Origin: CAYSBE01 sp046309355
GTDB taxonomy: Bacteria > Bacteroidota > Bacteroidia > UKL13-3
Assembly: GCA_046309355.1 (NCBI GenBank)
Contig: JBKCPL010000036.1
Span: 1 to 22,472, forward strand
DNA: 22,472 nt
Direction of reading: 5' to 3'
Shown here: positions 1 through 9,440 of the stretch, one piece after another
How positions within the stretch are numbered: position 1 is the first letter of the stretch
Layout: every line of letters begins with the position of its first letter
The notes under the pieces: generated by a model
What the model saw: only the letters and a program-made list of their open reading frames with translations
The model's database searches: none
What the model was told of the DNA's origin: nothing
Made by a program: the position numbers and the translations under genes

Positions 1-3000
1 GACAGCAGCGGTAATTTCAACAGCGCAACTGCGACCGTAACTGTTCTAGATACGCTGAAACCAAATACGGTTACGCGCAACATTACTGTATATGTAAATG
101 CATTGGGTACAGTCAGCATCACACCTGCACAAGTAAACAATGGCTCAACCGATAACTGTGCGGTAGACAGCATGCGAGTAGTTCCAAATACGTTCAATTG
201 CACAAATCTGGGCAACAACATCGTCACATTAACTACACTCGACCGTAGCGGAAACTTCACCAGCGCAACAGCAATAGTTACTGTGCTGGATACATTGAAA
301 CCAAATACGCTTACCCGCAACGTTACTGTTTATGTAAACTCATCGGGCACGGTAAGCATCACACCTGCACAAGTAAATAATGGTTCGAACGATAACTGCG
401 CAATAGACAGCATACGAGTAGTTCCAAATACGTTCAATTGCACAAATCTGGGTAACAATACAGTCACCCTAACCACATTCGACCGCAGTGGTAACACAAG
501 CAGTGCTACCGCAACAGTTACCGTGCTTGATACGATTAGTCCTGTAACAACAGTCCGCAATATAGTTGTGTATTTAAGTGCATCGGGCACAGCGAGTATT
601 ACACCAGCACAGGTAAACAATGGCTCTACCGATAATTGTGCTATAGATAGCATGCGCGTTGTTCCAAATACATTCAATTGTTTGAATGTGGGTTATAATA
701 TTGTACAACTTACAACTTTCGATAGAAGCGGAAACTTCAATTCAGCACCTGCATTGGTAACAGTACTGGATACGATACGTCCTGTAACTACCGCACGTAA
801 TATCACTGTTTATGTAAATTCATCGGGTAATGTCACCATTACACCAGCGCAAGTAAATAATGGCTCGAACGATAACTGTTCAATAGACAGCATGCGTGTA
901 GTTCCTAATTCATTTAGTTGCTCAAACCTGGGCAACAATACAGTAACACTTACCTCATTCGACCGAAACGGAAATTCCAGTAGTGCAACTGCTACAGTTA
1001 CCGTTCTGGATACACTGAAACCATCCACAGTTACCCGCAACATTACTGCGTACTTAAATTCATCAGGTACAGTAAGCATTGTTCCTGCACAAGTAAACAA
1101 CGGTTCGACAGATAATTGTGCGATAGACAGCATGTATGTTATACCGAATACATTCAATTGCTCTAAGCTAGGAACTAATTCTGTCAACCTGACTACACTC
1201 GATCGTAGCGGTAACTTTAGCAGTGCATCGGCAACGGTAACCGTACGCGATACGATAAAACCTGTAGCGCTGGCATCCGGAATTACGATTTATGTTGACA
1301 CTACCGGGAGAGCTACCATAACACCCACATCTGTTAATTCAGGCTCTTCGGATAATTGCGGTATTAAAACTATGACTGTTACACCCAATCTGTTTACCTG
1401 TTCAATGCTCGGTGCTAATGTGGTGACATTGACAGTAGAGGATTTTGATGGCAATATATCTACCGACACCTGTATAGTAGTGGTCAATGATACGATTGCA
1501 CCGATTGCACGTGCTAAAGACACAACTATTTATCTGAATGCAAATGGATTTGTTGCTGTTACTCCGCAAATGGTAGATAATGGTACACTGGACTACTGCA
1601 ATGTGCTAAGTGCAACGGTTAGTCCAACCATGCTCACCTGTAGCAACCGCGGACCCAATACTGTTACCTACACTGTAACGGACAAATGGTTCAATACCAC
1701 AGTAGTGACAAGTACAGTAACTGTTCTTGATACTATTCGTCCGCGAATTCAATCACGTTCTGTGACAGTTTATCTCAACTCAACAGGACAGGCAACCCTT
1801 AGCGTTAATACTGTAGATAGCGGTACCTCAGATAATTGTGCCATACGCAATCGAATACTGTCACAAACCTTATTTGACTGTTCGCATGTCGGAGTCAACT
1901 CAGTCGTATTTACGGTAGACGATAGTTCAGGAAACGTATCTCAGAAATCGGTTCTTGTTACCGTACTTGATACTATTTCACCACGTGTAATTACCCGAAA
2001 TGCAACGATTTATTTAAGTAATTCCGGAGTAGCTATGTTAACACCTTCCATGATTGACAGCGCGAGCACCGATAATTGCAGTGGAGTTAATCTGTTAGTC
2101 AGCAAATCTGTATTCAGCTGTTCAGATAAGGGCAATAATCTAGTACTGCTTACCGTGCGCGACTCAAGCGGGAATACAAAAACCGGTGTTGCCAATGTCG
2201 TGGTTTTAGATACGGTTGCACCACGTGCCATACTGGCCAATCGTACTGCATACCTCACTCCAAATGGGTTCGCTGTATTAAACGGATGGATGTTTGACAG
2301 TGCATCAACAGATAATTGTGGCATCAAATCGTTCTCTGTAAATCCTGATACACTGGATTGCTCGAAGTTAGGATTCAACACTGTACAGGTAACTATTATG
2401 GATAGCAGTAACAATGCGATTACAATTTCAGCAGGTCTTCAGCTGATTGATACCATAGGTCCTACTGTATTGCCACGAAATGCTGTTGCTTACCTGAACA
2501 GTTCAGGATTTGTTAGGGTAAATGCTGCTATGTTCGATAGCGCATCGTTTGATAACTGTACGTCTATAATACGGGAAATCGATAAAGATACATTTACCTG
2601 TTCATCGGTTGGATTAAATCAGGTGGTGTTGAAAGTGACCGATGTGTTCGGAAATTTCAGCACAGCTACTGCATGGGTTCAGATACGCGATACGGTTTCT
2701 CCGGTTGTGCGCACTTCTAGCCCGACACTTTATTTAAATGCTTCAGGTGTTGCCACACTTTCAACTTCGGCAGCCGATAGTTCAACTACAGATGCATGCG
2801 GAATACAGCAGCGAGTAGTTTCTCCTGCAACATTCACCTGCAATGAATTAGGACTACGCAATTACACACTTACCGTGACAGATGTAAATGGAAACAGTTC
2901 ATCTAAAATCGGGCAAGTTCTTGTACTGGATACCATTGGGCCTAAACCTATAACACGACCTGTAACTGTTTATCTGAACGGCCAAGGCAGAGCTTCGTTA

Positions 3001-6000
3001 TCAGCGCTTGTTGCTGACAGTGCCTCTACAGATAACTGCTCGATTGCTTCGCGCACTATTAGTCCCGATACGCTTACCTGTATGCAATTGGGTATAACAT
3101 CGGCTACATTAACGCTTACTGACCAAAGTGGCAACAGCAGAAGTGCGGCCACGCAAGTTACCGTAGTGGATACGATAAAACCCACAGCTCGTGCAAAAGA
3201 CATAAGTGTGTACCTGAATTTGTCAGGAACTGCTTCCGTGACCGGTGCCATGCTGGATAGTGCATCAACTGATAATTGTACTATTGCTACCCGTACCGCT
3301 AATCCGGCAATATTTGGTTGCAATAGCACAGGTATGCAAATTGTTGTACTATCGGTTTCTGACCAAAGTGGAAATACATCGTACGATACGGCAGTAGTTC
3401 ATATTCTGGATACCATCAAGCCGATTATAAGTACACGACCTGCTACAGTTTATCTGAATGCGAACGGACTGGCCACGCTTTCACCGGCTCAGGTTGACAG
3501 CAATACGACCGATCCATGCGGAGTTGATTCCATTTGGGTGGTGCCTCAAAGCTTTAGCTGCTCTTCACGTGGCATAAATACAGCCAGACTGTTTGCACGC
3601 GACAGAAAAGGCAATATAGGCAGCGCAACTGCACAGGTTTTTGTAGCTGACACAATCAAACCGGTTATTCGTACCAGACCTGCTACAGTATACCTGAATG
3701 CAACAGGTGTAGGTATTCTGACTACAAATAGTGTTGACAGCGGTTCTACAGACAACTGTTCAATTGGAAATAGGACGCTAAGTAAAGCAAGCTTTAACTG
3801 TACAAATCTGGGTGTAAATCTAATTACCTATTCTGTATCCGACAGCAGTGGAAATACCTCACAAAGCCCTGTACAGGTAACCGTTTTGGATACCGTTAGG
3901 CCTGTTGCACAGTTGAGAACACCAACCGTTTATCTGAACTCGAATGGTATCGCCCGATTTAGCGGCAATATTTTTGACAGTGCATCATTTGATAATTGCA
4001 GCATACAAGCATTTACAGTAACACCCGATTCATTTACGTGCAGTGCTGTGGGCATAAATCCGGTGACTGTTTCACTAACCGACCAATCTGGTAACATACG
4101 TTCTGTATCGGCATTTGTTCGTGTACAGGATACTTTAAAGCCGGTTGTTCGTACCCGCACCACGGTTGTTTATTTGAATTCATCAGGAGTTGCTTCGGTT
4201 AATGCAGCCCAGGTAGATTCGTCATCATCCGATAACTGTTCGATTGCTACACGTGAAGTTAAACCTGCAACGTTTACCTGTGTTGCTGTGGGCAACAATA
4301 CGGTTACCTTAATCATTACCGATGTATACGGAAATAAAGATTCAGCAGTTACTACGGTGCAGGTTCGTGATACCATTAAACCTTTGGCGTCAGCCAGGCC
4401 GCTGGTACGTGCACTGAACAGCAGCGGATTTGTTAAAATATCGGGTAATGAACTGGACAGTGGATCAGCTGATGTGTGCGGAATAGCATCTTTCAGGGCG
4501 ATACCGGATTCGTTCACATGCGCCAACACGGGACTTAATTCAATTGTGCTTAAGGTAACGGATTTAAATGGCAATGTGGCCTACGATACCGCAACTGTTC
4601 TAATTCGTGATACGATATTACCGCGCGCGTTGCCTCGCCTGTTTACTGCATACCTGCAATCAAATGGAAAAGTAACGGTGAATGCGGCATCTGTTGACAG
4701 TGCTTCATCCGATAAATGCGGAATAGCCTCATTTGCTCTGCAACCCGATACTTTCAGTTGCGCTCAACTTGGCTTTGCGACAGCCAACTTTAGGGTAACC
4801 GATGTGAATGGAAATGTAAGTGTGGCTACGGCAACTATCCGTATTGTTGACACCACCGCTCCTGTTGCTGTGCTGCGACCTGTTGCCGTTTATTTGAATG
4901 CAGCAGGTAGTGCTCAGGTAACTGCTTCACAGGTCGATAGCGCTTCACGCGACAATTGTACACTGGCATCAGTGGTTCTGAACCGTACGCAGTTCGGTTG
5001 TGGTGATAAGGGAGCACAAACTGTTATTGCTACACTAACAGACCAATCCGGAAATAAGACTCAGGCTCAAACTGTAGTTCATATCTTGGACACAATAAGA
5101 CCAAAAGCCAGACCTAAACAATTAATTACAACATACGTTAACGGTGCAGGCCAGGCAACGGTTACTCCGGCTATGCTCGACAGTGCATCGTCTGATAATT
5201 GTGGTGTGGCGCAACGTAGCCTGAACAAAACTGTGTTTAGCTGTTCAGATGTAGGAATAAACAGGGTAGTGCTTAGCGTAATTGATTCGTCCGGAAACAG
5301 CGATTCAGCTGCTGCCTTTATTCGGGTGCTCGATACGATTGCACCACGTCCATCGCTGGTAACCGTTACAGCTTATCTGAATACCGCAGGAAACGTAACT
5401 GTTACGGGTGCTCAGTTCAATCAGGCATCTGTTGATAATTGCGAAATTGACTCCATAGCTATTAACCGTTCCGTATTTACGTGCAACGATATAGGAAATA
5501 ACCGCGTATTTGTTACCGTATTTGATAAGAGCCGCAACAGTGCCAGCGACTCAGCCACGATAATAGTGCGCGACACGATAAGTCCTAAACCGATTTGTCC
5601 TCCGGCACAAACCATTTATACAACTGGCGATACATGCGGACGAATATTTGTATTGCCAACACCTCCTGTATTAAATATTGACAATTGCAGCGTACTGTTT
5701 AGCAGCAATGCACCGGCTAACAATTTCTATGCATTGGGAACTACTTCAGTAACATGGGTTGCTACCGATTTGTCGGGCAATACCGGAAGTTGCATACAGC
5801 AGGTAACTGTTCGTGATACGGTAAGCCCTGTTGTGCGTACACGTCAAATGGTGCTTTATCTGAGTGCATCAGGGGTTGCTTCTATAACTCCGCAACAACT
5901 AGATAGTGCCTCTACCGATGCATGTGGTATTGACAGCTTGTATCTATCACAATCAGATTTCAATTGCAGCCATGTGGGTACAAATATCATTCGTTTATTT

Positions 6001-7548
6001 GCAAGGGATAACAATAGAAATATCGGCAGTGCCATAGCACGTGTTCATGTTATTGATACCGTAAGGCCTATACTGCTTGGCAGAAATGTAGTGACTTACC
6101 TCAACGCTTCAGGAACAGTAACTGTACCTGCATCGTTTATTGATAACGGCAGCAACGATGCGTGTGGAACTGTGAACATATCCTTGTCCGATTCTGTATT
6201 TACCTGTAGCGATGTGGGAATGAATACGGTCAACTTCAGAGTGACCGATGTGAATGGCAATTTCATAGAGCAGCCGTTTACCATAGAGGTTCTCGATACG
6301 ATTAAACCTGTAGCCCGAGCTAAGAATTTATCCTACATACTCGTACTGCCCGATAATTCGAAAACAATTACTGTGCCTGATGCGGATAACGGTTCTTCAG
6401 ATGCATGTGGAATTGACAGCATGTGGCTATCTGAAACAACATTTACCATTAGCAATCTTGGAAATAATATAGTGGTGCTGTTTGTTCGCGACAAAAACGG
6501 CAACCTGTCTACCGATACGTTTAACGTATTCATCGAAGAACGTAATCCACCCGTAGCACGCTGCAAATCATTTGATGTCGTATTGGTAAATGGCTGGGCA
6601 TATATATCAGCCGATATGGTAAATGACGGATCAACGGATGAAACCGGCATTGCATCTTACACCATCGATCGCGATTCGTTTTCATGTGCCAACATAGGCA
6701 ACAACTCGGTGAAATTAACGGTAACAGATGTACACGGATTAGTTTCAACGTGTACGGCAACTATCAATGTAATCGGCACTATACCAAACTTCAGTCCATT
6801 TGCCGAAATTGATAAAAACGGACCTGTAATAGGTATACCGGATGTATTGCCTAACCCGAACCAGATGTACTTGGGCTATGGACCACAGACTATGAAACTG
6901 GGTATAACTACTACCGATGAGCGTCCGCTGAGGTACCTATGGGAAGGAGAAGGCATACTAAATATTACCGATTCAACCCCAACGTATGTTCCTGTTACCT
7001 CTGGTATTCATAAAATTAAAGCGATTGTAAAAAATGTGTACGGATGTATAAATTCTGCATCGGTTGAAGTGTGCGTATTGGATGTTCGTGATCCTCGTCC
7101 TGAATTTAATTTAGGAGAGAAGCAGGTAGTAGTATGTATGAAGCCGCTTAAAAACATGAGCGACAGCTTCTCGGTAAGTGTGCCCATTTCAGAAGTGGCT
7201 AGCCGCATTGCGCTTGGTGGACGAATAGGCCATTGCGATATGCGTTGCGGAGGTCAGTCAAACGATGAACTTATTACCGATAACATGACCTATGATGCAG
7301 TGCTGTATCCTAACCCGAGCAATTATACCCTCAACTTAAAAATTGTAACTACACAAATCAATGCACGATTTGACTTTACGGTATTCAATATCAATGGAAA
7401 AGTTGTGTACGAAAAATTCCAGCAGGATCCGTTTAACGTCATCAGTTTTGGCGAAGACTTCGAAGCAGGCCTCTACGTAGTAGAAGTAAAGTATGTAGAA
7501 GATGGCCGAGAGTTCATACGCAGGTACAAAGCCATTAAAGTAAACTAA
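1..7548 (+). CDS. Giant HYR-like repeat surface protein with T9SS sorting domain (5' partial)
   Basis: The frame is open from base 1 to TAA at 7546-7548, giving at least 2515 codons; the start and any signal peptide lie outside the window. Nearly all of it is 28 tandem repeats of about 80 residues. Each begins D-T-[IVL]-x-P, then a Y-[LV]-N-x-x-G strand, a D-N-C motif, an F-x-C motif and D-x-x-G-N. The two cysteines per repeat could form a disulfide. The pattern resembles HYR/Ig-like beta-sandwich repeats; one unit (5572-5814) is closer to canonical HYR (starts D-T-I-S-P-K-P-I-C-P-P). After the array comes a PKD-like segment (about 6900-7090, with Y-L-W-E-G-E-G), then a type A T9SS C-terminal domain (about 7290-7545, containing Y-P-N-P-S and G-L-Y-V-V-E-V). 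Family knowledge implies export by T9SS and surface attachment or release. Adhesion is inferred from the architecture only; no binding target can be named. The stop overlaps the convergent porin gene by 4 bp. Confidence 0.9.
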   Translation, partial: DSSGNFNSATATVTVLDTLKPNTVTRNITVYVNALGTVSITPAQVNNGSTDNCAVDSMRVVPNTFNCTNLGNNIVTLTTLDRSGNFTSATAIVTVLDTLKPNTLTRNVTVYVNSSGTVSITPAQVNNGSNDNCAIDSIRVVPNTFNCTNLGNNTVTLTTFDRSGNTSSATATVTVLDTISPVTTVRNIVVYLSASGTASITPAQVNNGSTDNCAIDSMRVVPNTFNCLNVGYNIVQLTTFDRSGNFNSAPALVTVLDTIRPVTTARNITVYVNSSGNVTITPAQVNNGSNDNCSIDSMRVVPNSFSCSNLGNNTVTLTSFDRNGNSSSATATVTVLDTLKPSTVTRNITAYLNSSGTVSIVPAQVNNGSTDNCAIDSMYVIPNTFNCSKLGTNSVNLTTLDRSGNFSSASATVTVRDTIKPVALASGITIYVDTTGRATITPTSVNSGSSDNCGIKTMTVTPNLFTCSMLGANVVTLTVEDFDGNISTDTCIVVVNDTIAPIARAKDTTIYLNANGFVAVTPQMVDNGTLDYCNVLSATVSPTMLTCSNRGPNTVTYTVTDKWFNTTVVTSTVTVLDTIRPRIQSRSVTVYLNSTGQATLSVNTVDSGTSDNCAIRNRILSQTLFDCSHVGVNSVVFTVDDSSGNVSQKSVLVTVLDTISPRVITRNATIYLSNSGVAMLTPSMIDSASTDNCSGVNLLVSKSVFSCSDKGNNLVLLTVRDSSGNTKTGVANVVVLDTVAPRAILANRTAYLTPNGFAVLNGWMFDSASTDNCGIKSFSVNPDTLDCSKLGFNTVQVTIMDSSNNAITISAGLQLIDTIGPTVLPRNAVAYLNSSGFVRVNAAMFDSASFDNCTSIIREIDKDTFTCSSVGLNQVVLKVTDVFGNFSTATAWVQIRDTVSPVVRTSSPTLYLNASGVATLSTSAADSSTTDACGIQQRVVSPATFTCNELGLRNYTLTVTDVNGNSSSKIGQVLVLDTIGPKPITRPVTVYLNGQGRASLSALVADSASTDNCSIASRTISPDTLTCMQLGITSATLTLTDQSGNSRSAATQVTVVDTIKPTARAKDISVYLNLSGTASVTGAMLDSASTDNCTIATRTANPAIFGCNSTGMQIVVLSVSDQSGNTSYDTAVVHILDTIKPIISTRPATVYLNANGLATLSPAQVDSNTTDPCGVDSIWVVPQSFSCSSRGINTARLFARDRKGNIGSATAQVFVADTIKPVIRTRPATVYLNATGVGILTTNSVDSGSTDNCSIGNRTLSKASFNCTNLGVNLITYSVSDSSGNTSQSPVQVTVLDTVRPVAQLRTPTVYLNSNGIARFSGNIFDSASFDNCSIQAFTVTPDSFTCSAVGINPVTVSLTDQSGNIRSVSAFVRVQDTLKPVVRTRTTVVYLNSSGVASVNAAQVDSSSSDNCSIATREVKPATFTCVAVGNNTVTLIITDVYGNKDSAVTTVQVRDTIKPLASARPLVRALNSSGFVKISGNELDSGSADVCGIASFRAIPDSFTCANTGLNSIVLKVTDLNGNVAYDTATVLIRDTILPRALPRLFTAYLQSNGKVTVNAASVDSASSDKCGIASFALQPDTFSCAQLGFATANFRVTDVNGNVSVATATIRIVDTTAPVAVLRPVAVYLNAAGSAQVTASQVDSASRDNCTLASVVLNRTQFGCGDKGAQTVIATLTDQSGNKTQAQTVVHILDTIRPKARPKQLITTYVNGAGQATVTPAMLDSASSDNCGVAQRSLNKTVFSCSDVGINRVVLSVIDSSGNSDSAAAFIRVLDTIAPRPSLVTVTAYLNTAGNVTVTGAQFNQASVDNCEIDSIAINRSVFTCNDIGNNRVFVTVFDKSRNSASDSATIIVRDTISPKPICPPAQTIYTTGDTCGRIFVLPTPPVLNIDNCSVLFSSNAPANNFYALGTTSVTWVATDLSGNTGSCIQQVTVRDTVSPVVRTRQMVLYLSASGVASITPQQLDSASTDACGIDSLYLSQSDFNCSHVGTNIIRLFARDNNRNIGSAIARVHVIDTVRPILLGRNVVTYLNASGTVTVPASFIDNGSNDACGTVNISLSDSVFTCSDVGMNTVNFRVTDVNGNFIEQPFTIEVLDTIKPVARAKNLSYILVLPDNSKTITVPDADNGSSDACGIDSMWLSETTFTISNLGNNIVVLFVRDKNGNLSTDTFNVFIEERNPPVARCKSFDVVLVNGWAYISADMVNDGSTDETGIASYTIDRDSFSCANIGNNSVKLTVTDVHGLVSTCTATINVIGTIPNFSPFAEIDKNGPVIGIPDVLPNPNQMYLGYGPQTMKLGITTTDERPLRYLWEGEGILNITDSTPTYVPVTSGIHKIKAIVKNVYGCINSASVEVCVLDVRDPRPEFNLGEKQVVVCMKPLKNMSDSFSVSVPISEVASRIALGGRIGHCDMRCGGQSNDELITDNMTYDAVLYPNPSNYTLNLKIVTTQINARFDFTVFNINGKVVYEKFQQDPFNVISFGEDFEAGLYVVEVKYVEDGREFIRRYKAIKVN
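49..6777 (+). repeat. Tandem array of 28 coding repeats, 240-bp period
   Basis: Successive units start at 49, 289, 529 and onward with a period of exactly 240 bp at the 5' end; a few later units are 243 bp (for example 5572-5814 and 6295-6537). The last unit, starting at 6538, is degenerate and begins E-R-N-P-P instead of D-T. The first five units are very similar at the DNA level (units 1 and 2 look about 85 percent identical by eye and share a 31-nt identical stretch at 181-211 and 421-451). Units near the 3' end share mainly the conserved motif residues. This fits recent expansion at the 5' side. Confidence 0.92.
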
Positions 7549-9440
7549 TCATAAAAGCGCCATCTTATTCCAAATCGGAAAGATGCCTGCGATACCGGAT
7601 AGTGTGGAGTAAAGTATTGGCCTGTGCGGAACAAAAAATTTTCATTCGCGTGTTCGTACTTCACAAAAATATTCGCACGTTTAATCTGTGCTGCGATGAA
7701 TGGGTCGATAAGCGGATAGTTGCCAACACGCACTTCATTTTGTAAATGAAACATACGTGTAGCCGGGTTATAGCCCTGCGCCAAGTATGCAGTGCGGTAA
7801 AAAATATCAAAGCCCAACTGAAATTTGGTCATGCCAAAAAATTTAGCTCGGTAACTGTAACGGAATAAAGCAGCAAATTCAGGCAAACGAATACTACTTG
7901 AATTCGATTGCTGCAAATAGGCGTAATGTTCTAGATGAAAGCGCCACAGTTGAATGGTTTTACTCAACTGCAAAACATTTACAGCAACGGTAGCAGCTAG
8001 CTGCTTGGGTTTTACATCAGTATCGTAATACACCCAATTGGTTAGTGCATACCTGTCGAAATGTAGGTGAAAATTATTTCGCCATGTACGTGTAGATACA
8101 CTTATACCTGTTTGTATCACCGTGGTGGCATCAAAGTCGTTGTTCCAGATGAAGGCATTGGATTTGAATAGCTGCATCATAAAGTCGGGGCGAAATTGTT
8201 GCATGTGTATGCGTACCGAACTTTCCAGTAACCGATTCGCCAATCGCCCTTCGGCATGCAGCATATAATCACCGGCATTGTATCCGCTCAGCACTGAATT
8301 GATACGTACCGCAAGCAAAGGTTTGTGTAAGGAGAGGCTGTAAAATTCAGCACCTGCTTCTGCCAATACATTATCAAACCTGCGAATAAAAACAGGTTGT
8401 GCTACCTGCACCAGCTCGTGTGTAGCCAGCGCATACAGCCGCAAATTGCCGGTATCTTTAAAGAGGGTAGTCGTACTGCTTAACCAATTGGCATGAATGG
8501 TATTGCTCAATTTACTGAAATAGGCCGAGTCGAATGTTGAATTGCCTGTATCGTAAAAGCGGTTCGGCAACAAGGCCGAATCGAGCACAGTGCCTGAATT
8601 TTCGAATATATAACTGATTTCATGTGCATGAAGTGTATGTGATAGCTGAAGGGTAGGAGAAAAGCGGTAAATGGTATCTTTTTCATTTATGTCCGTGTAA
8701 GCGCGCCCAAAGCGATAATAATTTTTAAGGTATGCATCGCGGCTTTTAAAACGTGTTTGAGCTCCGGTTGATGATGTACCTTCAATGCGTGTATTCACTA
8801 TTTTGCTGGCGCCTGTTAGCGATTCATACACCGAGTCGCTGAGTATGCCACCGTTCTCTTCGGTTACTCCACGGTTCCATGTAGCCGATGCCAGCATAAT
8901 ATAGCGTAGGTTTTTGCTGGTATATGAAGTAAAGAACTGATAATTGTACAGGCTGGTTATTTGCTTTAATTGAAATCCCTGCGAAGTGGTTCTGTTAAAA
9001 TCGATACCGATATTCCACCTCGGATTTATATTTTGTGCATGCTTAAGTTTAAGCAACAGCAGTTCGTTGCTTCCCTGTGCGTAAAATATATCGCTGTAAG
9101 GGGATTTGGTATTGATGTACTGCGTTCGCAAGGGCGATAAAAAATACATCTCAAACGGATTGGCTGCATAACTGAAACCGGTTTGACGTGTTAATCCGAA
9201 ACGTAGCGACTGGGATGCTGTTCCAATATTTCCCAAGTCTTGAAATACATGCTGCCTAAAACCCGGATGAAAAATTTCAAGGTGATCAATGGAACTGTCG
9301 AGCGGGGTATAGCCTGAGTTGCGGTCAATGTCCTGCTCACTAAAAAATCGTGTAAGCTGCTGTGCAGGTTTTTGCTGTGCCCAAAGTGAACAGGGCAACA
9401 TACAACACAATGCTATCACTATTCGCAGCGAATGATGCAT
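7545..9440 (-). CDS. Putative outer-membrane porin (Porin_10-like)
   Basis: 631 aa. An N-terminal signal peptide is visible (basic start, hydrophobic stretch I-V-I-A-L-C-C-M-L-P, cleavage near W-A-Q). The rest is rich in alternating aromatic/polar segments typical of a large beta-barrel. The early segment H-P-G-F-R-Q-H-V-F-Q-D-L-G-N-I-G-T-A matches the Bacteroidota 'putative porin' family (Pfam Porin_10 type) as I know it. The expected role is an outer-membrane channel or barrel; substrate unknown. Its ATG overlaps the upstream gene's TAA by one base (TAATG), suggesting translational coupling and a shared transcript with the two choice-of-anchor B genes. Its TAG lies in a 4-bp convergent overlap with the giant repeat gene, leaving no room for a terminator. 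It could be another beta-barrel family; the barrel call itself is firm. Confidence 0.8.
   Translation of the reverse strand: MHHSLRIVIALCCMLPCSLWAQQKPAQQLTRFFSEQDIDRNSGYTPLDSSIDHLEIFHPGFRQHVFQDLGNIGTASQSLRFGLTRQTGFSYAANPFEMYFLSPLRTQYINTKSPYSDIFYAQGSNELLLLKLKHAQNINPRWNIGIDFNRTTSQGFQLKQITSLYNYQFFTSYTSKNLRYIMLASATWNRGVTEENGGILSDSVYESLTGASKIVNTRIEGTSSTGAQTRFKSRDAYLKNYYRFGRAYTDINEKDTIYRFSPTLQLSHTLHAHEISYIFENSGTVLDSALLPNRFYDTGNSTFDSAYFSKLSNTIHANWLSSTTTLFKDTGNLRLYALATHELVQVAQPVFIRRFDNVLAEAGAEFYSLSLHKPLLAVRINSVLSGYNAGDYMLHAEGRLANRLLESSVRIHMQQFRPDFMMQLFKSNAFIWNNDFDATTVIQTGISVSTRTWRNNFHLHFDRYALTNWVYYDTDVKPKQLAATVAVNVLQLSKTIQLWRFHLEHYAYLQQSNSSSIRLPEFAALFRYSYRAKFFGMTKFQLGFDIFYRTAYLAQGYNPATRMFHLQNEVRVGNYPLIDPFIAAQIKRANIFVKYEHANENFLFRTGQYFTPHYPVSQASFRFGIRWRFYD

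Noticed and set aside
330..6650. Many antisense open frames of 60-135 codons inside the giant repeat gene
   Set aside because: They recur with the 240-bp repeat period and are simply the reverse of conserved repeat codons; none shows a domain or an upstream signal.
49..6777. Regular repeats as a possible CRISPR array
   Set aside because: The unit is 240 bp and fully coding, with no constant short repeat and variable spacer pattern.
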